Source: Phaeosaccion multiseriatum | Lineage: Eukaryota; Ochrophyta, other classes | DNA: 64,000 nt | Assembly (NCBI GenBank): GCA_965112735.1 | Contig: OZ218962.1 | Location: 2,046,001-2,110,000 of the forward strand | Direction: 5' to 3' | Part shown: positions 55,923 through 64,000 of the stretch, piece by piece | Position numbering within the stretch: position 1 is the stretch's first letter | How the letters are laid out: each line of letters starts with the position of its first letter | Notes under the pieces: generated by a model | What the model was told of the DNA's origin: nothing | What the model saw: the letters and a program-made list of their open reading frames with translations, nothing else | The model's database searches: none | Position numbers and translations under genes: made by a program

Positions 55923-58900
55923 ATGGCAGGAGCAGCAGTAGTAGCTTCCACTCCTTACCACCTGCCCGACCTTCCCACTGGACAGGATAGAGAAGAGATG
56001 CAGCAGGAGGAGGAGCCGCCGCAGCAGGGAGAGGAGGAGGAGGATTGGGAACCAATCGGGAGTGCTCTTCGAGCGCCTCAGATCCCCCAGCGGCCGAGAA
56101 GCATCTCTGTCGGAGGCAAAGGAGTGGGAGAGGACGTCTACCTCCCCTGGCGGCAGCAGCAGGCCAAGGTTAGAGGGTGCTTCTCTCTCATTCTCTGTTG
56201 ATTACGTTCTCTCTCTGTCTCTCCCTCTCTCAGTGGCAGTCTCGCTCGTCCGCCGCCTCTTCATCCTTGATAGACAGCGCCAACTTCCAAAGTCATCCTG
56301 ACACACGATTGTATTCCCCCTTTCTCCGCCGCCCCCCTTCATGCAGGTGCTGTACTTCCAACTGGTATGGGTGAGCGCAATGGGGTGTACAGCGGCGTTC
56401 ATCTGCAGGTGAGTACCAGACTTACCGTTTTCCGCACAGAATACACTCGACCTCCATGTACACCGCCATGTGTGTAAAGAGAAGTGTTGAGACCATGTAT
56501 TCTCCTTTCCTTGCCTCAGTTGGCAGGAGCACTGGCACCAAAACACCCCATCAATTCACCCCCCCCGTATGGTACTCACAACTGACAAATGCTTATCCCA
56601 TTCATCCACTGCCATCCCCACCCGCACCCCCCCCTCCGTCCAGCTACCTACTGGGCTGGGTGACCGGCCTACATGAGTGTGAGGGCGGAGACGGGAGCAG
56701 TATTCACCTCTGCACCACCATCAAAGAGAGCACGGCGAACCGCTGTCACATCGGCAGAGGAGGAACCTACATCGCATCGTAAGTGAGGCCTCTCCCTCTC
56801 TCTCGCCCCCCCCCCCCCCTCTCTCTCTGTGTGTGTGGGCGTTTGGGTGTGGGTGGGTGTGTATGTGCATGTGTTTGTCGTTGGGGAGAATGAGCGTGGC
56901 AAGTAGGAGGGTGCGCTCCTGCCTACTGCTGCTGCTGCTACTGCTACTACTGCTGGCGAAAGAGGAAGATTACTTTCTCTCCCCAGCCTGCAAATGGGCC
57001 CACCTTTCTCCTCGCCCTTCCCCTGGCTCTCTGACACCCACCCATCTATATTTTCACATCCCACTCACTCTTTCACTTCGTCTCTGTGGTGGCCTTTCTC
57101 CCTCTCTCTTTGTGTCCCTGTCTTCGCTCTCTCTATATATATCTCCCTCTCCCTCCACAATATACTCTCTCTCTCTGTGAAGCAGGGCCGGTATCGACGG
57201 TATAGATACCAATGAGTTTGAGCCTCTCTACCTCTCCCTGATGATCGTTTTGTCTGGCCTGGGGCTGGCACTTCTACTGCTGGCCTGGGAATACAGGCGA
57301 ACTACCACCACCATCAAAACCACCAATACCACCATTACCACCACTACCACCCCGGACTCTAGTACTCCCACCATCATACAGGGTAGGGAGGTCGAGGAGG
57401 AGCAGAAGGAGGACGAGGCGAAGGAGGGGGGGGGTGGTGGTGTAGCAGTAGCGAATGAAGCTCCCACGTCTATGCCTCTTCATCGAATGGTGGCTAGAGC
57501 TCCAGTAAGGCGAGAGATCAACAGAACGGCAACACCACCAACAGCACCAGCAGCAGCAACAGGAGAAGGCAGAGGCGGAGGTGAAGGAGCTCATAGCGCC
57601 AGCGTCTGTGCTGGGGACAGACCCACTGCCAGCAGAAGGAGCGGGCGGACAGCCAAGGGGCGAGTGGGCAGCAGCAGCAGCAGCGTCGCCCCCGCTGCTC
57701 TGCCTGGGCTGAGACTAGGCCCCCTGCCCCTGACCATGTCGAGACGATGTGCCTCTCTAACTGTTGCTGTGCTTGTGCTGGCGGGGTCGGTGGCGCTCGA
57801 AGCCAGGCTCAATCGAGTTCTCCTCGGAGACAGGTACGACCGTGAAACTGAAACTCAAAGTGTTGCCCTCCCCCTCCTAAACCTCTTTTTCCCCGCTCGC
57901 CTCTTGTCTCTGACCTTGCTCTCTGTCTCTCTCGTTTCTTGCTCTCTCTCGCTCTGCCTCCCCTCGCTCTCTCTCCCCCCCTCCCTCTCCCTGTCCTCGC
58001 TCTCCCTCCCCAAGGAACGCCTACCTGAAGCGGTATGGCTACTGCTTCGTCGTGATCTTTGTGGGCATCTTGCTCTACAAGCTACAGGAGCGCCTTGTGG
58101 AGTGGGAAGTGGGTCTCGAGATGAAGAATGCCCAAGCAATTGAACTAATGAGGCGCAGTTCCATCAGCACCGTAAACCAGCAGCAGTTGGTGATACAGCA
58201 GCAGCTGGAGCCGTTGGTGGTACAGCAGCAACAGCAGCAGCAACAGCAGCAGCAGCACCAGAATCAGCAGCAGCAGCACCAGAACCAGCAGGAGGAGGAG
58301 AATGAGCCCAAGCAGGAGCAGCAGGGCTGTATGGGGCACAACAGGGCCTGGGATCAGGATCAGGACCCGAGGGGCGACAGTGCATGTCGCAGTCGTGGGT
58401 ACGGGTACGGAAGTGGCGCTCATCCTGGCGCTCATCCGCTCGAGTCCGTCCTGCCTAGGCGGCGATCGTTCGACAGCAAGCACTCTGGTCACCACAGGAA
58501 GAGCAGTAGCGGCAGTAGCGCTGGCAGTGGCGGTGGTAGTAGCGGCGGCAAGGGTAGTAGTAGCAGCAGTGGTGACGGTTACGGCTTGGGCAGCAGTGAT
58601 GGTGATTATGGCACTGGCACTGGCAATGGTAGCGGGGTGTTTATGGTCCCTCAAAGTGTTCAAGAGGAGAAGCTCAGCCTTTACGAAGAAGGCGGCGAAC
58701 AAGAGCAAGACCACCGGTTGGTGATACAGCAACACCACCATCTTGGCAGATCGAGCGCATCTGTGCTCCCTATGATGGAGGACGGAGAGGAGACTGGAAC
58801 AGGAACAACCCCGGTGGCCAACCCGGTCAGACTCCTTGCCGTGTTGGAATCCGATGCAAATGGGAGACCGGCAAGTGTGAGTCGCCGAGGCGCAAGCTTC

Positions 58901-61627
58901 TCTTCTCGGATAGTGGTGGACCATCCGAGCTCGACAAAGGAGGAGGAGGAGGAGGAGGAGGAGGAGGAGGAGGAGGAGGGCGGGTTGGTCATACAGCAGC
59001 AGCATCAGCAGGAGGAGGAGGAGGGGGGGGAGGGAGAGGAGCAGGATGTACAGACGGCGCTGCTAAGAGAAGGCTTGTTCTTGGAGGAGCAACGCGCGAG
59101 GGTATGGCATCGACAGGTGGTTGTGGTGGTACTGAACACCACCCTCGCCATCGCGTCGGAGGCACTAATGAAGTGGCCGCAGGCTTTGACCTCGCAGCAG
59201 GGGGTGAGGGGTTATGTAGGTAAGGAGATACATGGGACGGTCGTTGATCGTTGATCAGAGCCCTCCCTGCGTGCTTTTCTATTGCTGTTGTTGACACTAC
59301 CCTGCATGCCCACCCGCCTACTGTACTATGGCCGACAACCATCCTCCCCTCCCCTCGCTCTGCCTTTCGACCTGTCCCACCAGTTCCATTGAGCCTGTTC
59401 CGTTCGCGTCTACTTTATCCTCTATTATCTCTTCCTGTTCCCTTCCCCGCTCCTCTATCCTTTATATCCTCTACCCTCTCACCTCTCTACTACTCTTACC
59501 CTTGCACCACAGACTCCGTCAATATGGCAAGTAGGGAGGCCACTTTCTTCCTGTGGAGCCCCGTCATCTCTAGCCAGGGATGGATGATTGCCATCGAGGT
59601 AGGGCCTTAGCTCTATTCCCCTCTTGTCTCTCTGTATTCCCCTCTATTCCTCTCTTGTCCGTCGCTGTCTCTCTCTCTTTCTCTGTGTGTCTCTCTTGCC
59701 TCTTCATTTTCTTCTCTTTCTTTCCCTCTCTCTTTTCTCCCTCTCTCTCTGTGTCCCTCTCTTTTCGTTCTGTCTTCGCTCTAACTTCTCTCTTCTCTTC
59801 TTTCTCTCCCTTCTGGTCTCTCTTCGTTCTCTCCTCTCTCTCTCTCTCTTACTCTGTATGTGCGCGTATCTGTGCGTGCGTATATGTGTGCGTGCGTGTG
59901 GGCTCAGGCGCTTTGTTACTATGCTGACATCCGGCTTGAGCGTGTACGGAGAAGCGCCATCAAGGAGAGGGAGGAAGCGGAGCAGGAGCAGCAGCATTTG
60001 GCAATACAGCAGCAGCAGTCGCTCATACAGCAGCAGCAGTTGGTGATACAGCAGCAGCAGAGGGGGGAGGGCGCCGTCGCCGATGGAGTGGAGGACGGTG
60101 CTCTGAGCAGAAACGGGGACACGGCAGTAGCAGCAGCAGCAGTTGGTGATACAGCAGCAGTTGGTGGCCCAGTAGGAGGAGGAGGCGAAGGAGGGAGGGG
60201 GGACTCTGTCTCGAGTCGGAAGCCCTCCTCCTGCTGGCTGGATGCCACCCTGTGCTCGGCCATCACCCCGGGGTCGGCAACGCATCAGCGCATGAAGGGA
60301 TTCACACAGAAGTCAAGTGAGTCAGTGAGGGAAAGATGGAGGGAGGGAGGGGAGAGAGGGAGGGGAGAGAGGGGGGGGGGGAGGAAGGGAGGGAGAGAGG
60401 GAGGGAGAAGGAGGGAGGGGGCCTCCCCTTGCTTACTTGTTCTTACGTGTTCCGCCCCTCCCGCTGCCCCCTTTCATGTCTGCTCCCCCTCCTCCTCCTC
60501 CTCCCCCCCCTCCTCTGTCTCCTCCTTCTTCTCCTTCCCTCCCCTCCTCCCTCCTCCTCCTCCTCCTCCCCCCCATCCTCTGTCTCCTCCTTCTTCTCCT
60601 TCCCTCCCCTCCTCCCTCCTCCTCCTCCTCCTCCTCCTCCTCCTCCTCCTCCTTCTTCTTCTTCTTCTTCTTCTTCTTCTCCTCCTCCTCCTCCACCACC
60701 ACCACCACTACCACACATACAAACACGTACACACCCCTACACACTCAAGTCTACCTTCGCAACGACAACTGGATGCTCGTCGGGGCGCTGACTGTCTTCA
60801 CCTTCACTTGGGGGTGGGTAAACCCCTGGATTTACTTCTGTGGAGGCATATCCATTGCCCTGCTAGGCGCGCTGCAGAAGTTTAGAGTGTGGTTGTTGGG
60901 CCTGGCTGGGCCATCTATGGCTACTGTATCACCAACTTTATGGCCATCTGTATCGCCAGCTGGTGGTACTGGTGGCGATGGCCGCGGAAGAAAAGTAGCT
61001 GGTAGCGGGCGAGAAGGAGGAGGAGGAGGAGGAGGAAGAGGAGGAAAGGGGGCTACTCCAGCAACAGCCAACACCAACACCCACACTACCAGCCACTCGT
61101 CCTCCTCCTCCTCCTCCTCCTCCGCCCCATCTTCATCCTCTCTTGCGCCACCTCGTCCTCCATCTCCTCCTCCTGCTACTACTACTACTACTACACCTAC
61201 AACGTCTGCTGCGGCGTCGTCGTCACTCAGCCCATGGTCGCGTCTCTTCCTCCCGAGCCGCGTGCCCGTACACCTCTCACATGATGTGCTGGAGTTTGCC
61301 GTACTCTTCCTCGTACCATGGCAGATGGTGCTGGTGGCGCCATTCTCGAGACATTCATGCGCCTTCCTCCTTGCTGTTCCCATCGGCTCCGTGCTGCTCG
61401 TGGTGCTGGTGCTGCTGCTGCTGCTCAAGCAGAGTCGCCGTCGGAGACAAGAGGAGAGGCAAGAGGAGCGGCGAGAGGCCAAGAGAAGGAGCAGGAGGGC
61501 GGAGGAGGAGGAGGAGGAGGAGGAGGAGGAAGAGGAGGAAGAGGAGGCGGCGCGGCAGAGAACACGAGCAAGGCGGCTGCGTGGTGGAAGGAGTGAAGAG
61601 AGCTGTTGTGCCTTGCTTCCGCTTTGA
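55923..61627 (+). CDS. Large multi-pass membrane protein with Q-, E- and S-rich inserts, unknown function
   Basis: Eight exons in phase (55923-56168, 56347-56408, 56644-56778, 57186-57833, 58015-59219, 59513-59598, 59908-60316, 60750-61627) give about 1222 aa. An acidic cytosol-like N-terminus precedes hydrophobic segments around YFQLVWVSAMGCTAAFICSY, LMIVLSGLGLALLLLAW, SLTVAVLVLAGSVAL, YCFVVIFVGILLYKL, WMLVGALTVFTFTWGWVNPW and, near the end, VLEFAVLFLVPWQMVLV and LLAVPIGSVLLVVLVLLLLL. Between them lie long disordered loops rich in Gln, Gly/Ser and Glu. Several contain QQLVIQQ units, the translation of the dispersed CAGTTGGTGATACAG motif. A Cys-containing loop (HLCTTIKESTANRCHIG) follows the first TM. 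I recognise no family. Exon junctions inside the repeats are the weakest part of the model. Confidence 0.72.
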
Positions 61628-62030
61628 AAGAAAGTGGTGAGGAGGAGCGCACCGGCACCGCATGGCAGAGGAGGAGGAGTTGGTGATTCAACAAACAGCG
61701 CACCCAGATTTTTATGAGAACGCATACTGAAGGGATCGAACACGTCGAAGGAGTGGTGCAACGAAGGGCTCTTTCATTCATTTATGTATATTATCAACCT
61801 GTACATTATTTCACATTACTTGCACTTTGGGAAACCGCTTTTGTTGCTCCCATCACCCTGTACATTACTTAACTTCAGATTACTTGCACATGTGGAATTC
61901 TACGTGTTGTTCCTCGTGAACACTTTGTCGCTCGCCCCGACTCTCACTCACTCACTCACTCACTCACCTAACGAACACGTTCCTTCCCTTCCCTCTCCTT
62001 CTCTTCCTCTCGCATGACTGCACTTTACTC
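61628..62030. other. Convergent spacer
   Basis: 3' flanks of the membrane protein gene (+) and the FAD monooxygenase gene (-). It includes a GAGTTGGTGATTCAA motif variant at 61678 and an imperfect duplication of CATTAC(TT) phrases near 61802 and 61861. A short (CACT)n run lies at 61947-61965. No gene is evident. Confidence 0.4.
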
Positions 62031-63620
62031 TCACGATGTCATCGCAAGACACGTCTCGGCTTGTTGCTGGCCGCTCACTTTTGCGTCCAGGTCTTGCTGG
62101 CCGCTCGCTTTTGCGTCCAGGTCTTGCTGGCCGCTCGCTTTTGCGTCCAGTTCCGCAATCGTGGCATTCCAGGAAGCTTGATCAGGGAAACTCTTTTCAT
62201 AGTACCGGTCTCGGTCTCTCCGGACGTCCGCAAATGACTTTAGCGAGGTGGTGAGCAGCGTCTGAAGGGGAAGCTCTCCAATGCCCCATTTGCCTTTGAA
62301 CAGGGAGTCACGAGCGGACTTTGCCGAGTAGCGGACTCTGCCAAACACGGAGGATGGCTTGGGTCCGAAGGATAAATCGTACAGCGCTTTACCCTCGGCA
62401 ACGGCACGCTGGGAGTATGCCAGTAACGCCGTATGCAGAGACTCGGTTTTACTGGCAGGGTCGTAGTGCTGTTGGAGGCAGTCAGCCAGTGTGGTTGAGT
62501 CGACCAAGGCTGAATTCACGCCTTGACCCGAGACGCCACCGGTGGCATGGGCTGCGTCTCCGGCCAAGGCCGCGCAGCTGTCGTAGTGATAGGTGTTGCA
62601 GGTGACTTTCGAGGCGTGCCCGGGCTCTCCCCTGGCCACGAGTTGCTCGGCCATGGACTGAACGTCGGTTCCTCCCTCCGCCAGCTTTGGATACCGAAGT
62701 GTCAGTGCTTCGACCACAGCGGGAACGTCGCTCTCGGTAGTGGCTCCTGACAAGAGGATGTCGTCTTCGTCGCTTCCCGTGAACAAGACGCAGCACCGCG
62801 CGTGGACGGTCGGCTGGACAAACGCTGTGACAGAACCCGCCTTTGGGATGAGGAGTTGGACAGCCTCAGGGTCCAAACCAACAGGCATGCGGTCCAGCAA
62901 CACCACCTTGAAGACTCCAGGCAACCTCTCTTGTGTGGCCTCGAACTCCGACCAGGCCGTAGCGATTTTGTCTCTTACCGTCGAGAATACACCGTCGCAA
63001 CCGACAACCAGGTCGAAGGGAGTCCTTCGGCCTTTCTCGGAGGTGACCGTCTTGCTTTTGAGGCAAACGTCGGCCACGCCGCAATCAAAGCTCATGGTGA
63101 ATCTCCCACTGTCGCTCCATCGCGCGTCCAGCTCGTCGGCCAGGGCTCGGCACAGGTTGGACTGAAAGAGTAAGATGCTGGGCTCGACCAGAGCAGCTTC
63201 TTCTGCTGATTCCCCTCTTCCGTGTTTGCCATCCTCTCCCTCGCGCAGGCGAATACTCATGGGTCCCACCACCAGGATGAAGCTTTCAGACTCCCACCCC
63301 CGGTGCTTCACAGCTTGCCAGAGAGTCTCGTCCACACTCTTGATCGCTGTGCGTCCGCGAATGCCCAACCCGAGGGAGTAGGCCCGCTTCCCGAGAACGC
63401 CCCCAGGCCGGGCTCCCTTCTCCAATAGATTCACGGAAGCGCCTGACTGCAGCAAGCGGTGAGCTAGAAGTAGCCCCGATGGGCCTCCTCCCACAATGGT
63501 GACGCGCAAACCGTTCAGTGTGTTCGGTAAGGGGAGTACCGGTTCCGGTGTTGTTTTCGTCCCCCCATTCTTCCCCGACATCAAAAGGAAAGGAATAGAA
63601 AGTAAGCTCCACCAGAGCAT
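62031..63620 (-). CDS. FAD-dependent monooxygenase (kynurenine 3-monooxygenase-like)
   Basis: A single exon encodes 529 aa. A hydrophobic N-terminus (MLWWSLLSIPFLLMSG) may be a signal or membrane anchor. The three flavoprotein hydroxylase motifs are all present: the dinucleotide fold VTIVGGGPSGLLLAHRL with a following acidic residue (LLEKG) near residues 40-68; the DG motif VVGCDGVFSTVRD near 205; and the GD motif ALAGDAAHATGGVSGQGVNS near 365. The C-terminus carries three tandem LDAKASGQQD decapeptides. Class A flavoprotein monooxygenases use NAD(P)H and oxygen to hydroxylate aromatic substrates; the overall layout resembles kynurenine 3-monooxygenase, but the substrate cannot be assigned from sequence alone. 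It has no introns, unlike most neighbours. Confidence 0.9.
   Translation of the reverse strand: MLWWSLLSIPFLLMSGKNGGTKTTPEPVLPLPNTLNGLRVTIVGGGPSGLLLAHRLLQSGASVNLLEKGARPGGVLGKRAYSLGLGIRGRTAIKSVDETLWQAVKHRGWESESFILVVGPMSIRLREGEDGKHGRGESAEEAALVEPSILLFQSNLCRALADELDARWSDSGRFTMSFDCGVADVCLKSKTVTSEKGRRTPFDLVVGCDGVFSTVRDKIATAWSEFEATQERLPGVFKVVLLDRMPVGLDPEAVQLLIPKAGSVTAFVQPTVHARCCVLFTGSDEDDILLSGATTESDVPAVVEALTLRYPKLAEGGTDVQSMAEQLVARGEPGHASKVTCNTYHYDSCAALAGDAAHATGGVSGQGVNSALVDSTTLADCLQQHYDPASKTESLHTALLAYSQRAVAEGKALYDLSFGPKPSSVFGRVRYSAKSARDSLFKGKWGIGELPLQTLLTTSLKSFADVRRDRDRYYEKSFPDQASWNATIAELDAKASGQQDLDAKASGQQDLDAKVSGQQQAETCLAMTS
62064..62152. repeat. Three tandem 30-bp repeats in the monooxygenase C-terminus
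   Basis: Units start at 62064, 62094 and 62124 and are nearly identical (TTGCTGGCCGCTCRCTTTTG plus CGTCCAGGTC). They encode the triplicated LDAKASGQQD peptide and, being 30 bp, keep the frame. Confidence 0.95.
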
Positions 63621-63761
63621 TGACAGCGGCCCGTATCTTGAGCTGCTGTTGTTTTCTTTCTTTCTCTATTATCCTTATTTTTTTTGAGGTCCTTCCTTGA
63701 AGTTGCAAGTTGCCAAGTGTTGCCAAATGTGAATCGGTGGTTGACCAACTCCTCGTTCCTT

Positions 63762-64000
63762 TGACATTACTTTTAGACAACCATAGATGGCACTTAAGGG
63801 TGTAATATATATTAATGACCCTAATGACCCCACGGAACGCCTGAAAGCGATCCCACAGCAGGACGAACGGGAGAAGGGCCTGGCCGAGCCCTCAGCCACA
63901 GTGTGAAGGGGGCTGGTGGTTGGCTTCTTCTTCAGCCGACCAAGAAGGCAGGGGGAGCACTCCACCTCACGGATGCCGAACATAAGAGTGCCATTCAGAG
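63762..64000 (+). mobile_element. Retroelement tail followed by a fragment of a second element copy
   Basis: Bases 63762-63810 repeat the retroelement 3' tail in plus orientation. From about 63832 to the window end the sequence is roughly 88% identical to the coding strand of the element at 53665-55563 (the part encoding LKAIPQQD ... PTKKAGGALHLTDAEHKSAI). It has a frameshift and an early stop, so this copy is a pseudogene. The tail preceding coding sequence in the same orientation suggests two element copies head to tail, or a rearranged insertion. Confidence 0.75.

Overview
This window is nuclear DNA from an intron-rich eukaryote, most likely a photosynthetic stramenopile (ochrophyte alga). 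Genes have many GT-AG introns, there are no operons, and the housekeeping genes are eukaryotic (MCM2, RPN1, Beclin/ATG6, uridine kinase). Three predicted proteins begin with a hydrophobic signal followed by an ASAF-like motif with Phe at the cleavage point (SLSFVVP, STASAFSG, PTVAFSVG). That is the bipartite plastid-targeting signal of algae with red-derived secondary plastids. I cannot name the species. Introns and spacers are packed with micro- and minisatellites, so most long open frames are repeat artefacts. The exon models given were joined by hand using splice sites, reading phase and family similarity.

Layout, left to right: first exon of a gene leaving the left edge (-); small plastid membrane protein, 775-1728 (+); divergent Hsp70, 5213-2749 (-); MCM2 helicase subunit, 24 exons, 5491-17312 (+); plastid-targeted hypothetical protein, 18103-18798 (+); 11-exon PPR protein, 24920-19779 (-); a 17-copy minisatellite; uridine kinase, 30042-27129 (-); single-exon multi-pass membrane protein, 30491-32071 (+); Ty1/copia remnant; Beclin-1/ATG6 swollen by Gly/Glu tracts, 33726-38402 (+); proteasome subunit RPN1, 21 exons, 48115-39486 (-); CREB-like bZIP factor, 49361-52061 (+); degenerate non-LTR retroelement with an 82-bp palindrome, 53603-55615 (-); large low-complexity membrane protein, 55923-61627 (+); FAD monooxygenase, 63620-62031 (-); and a second retroelement fragment running off the right edge.

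The genes do not form one pathway. They are core functions (replication, proteolysis, autophagy, nucleotide salvage, organelle RNA handling) placed in divergent or convergent pairs. The most unusual signal is in the introns. Short dispersed motifs (CAGTTGGTGATACAG, CCATCCACTGCCATCC, GGCATATGGGCAGG) and simple repeats tend to sit in one orientation just after 5' splice sites and in the reverse complement just before 3' splice sites, so many introns or exons are bracketed by complementary sequence. The first motif also occurs in coding exons, where it encodes QLVIQ. This could reflect introner-like elements or RNA pairing that helps splicing.
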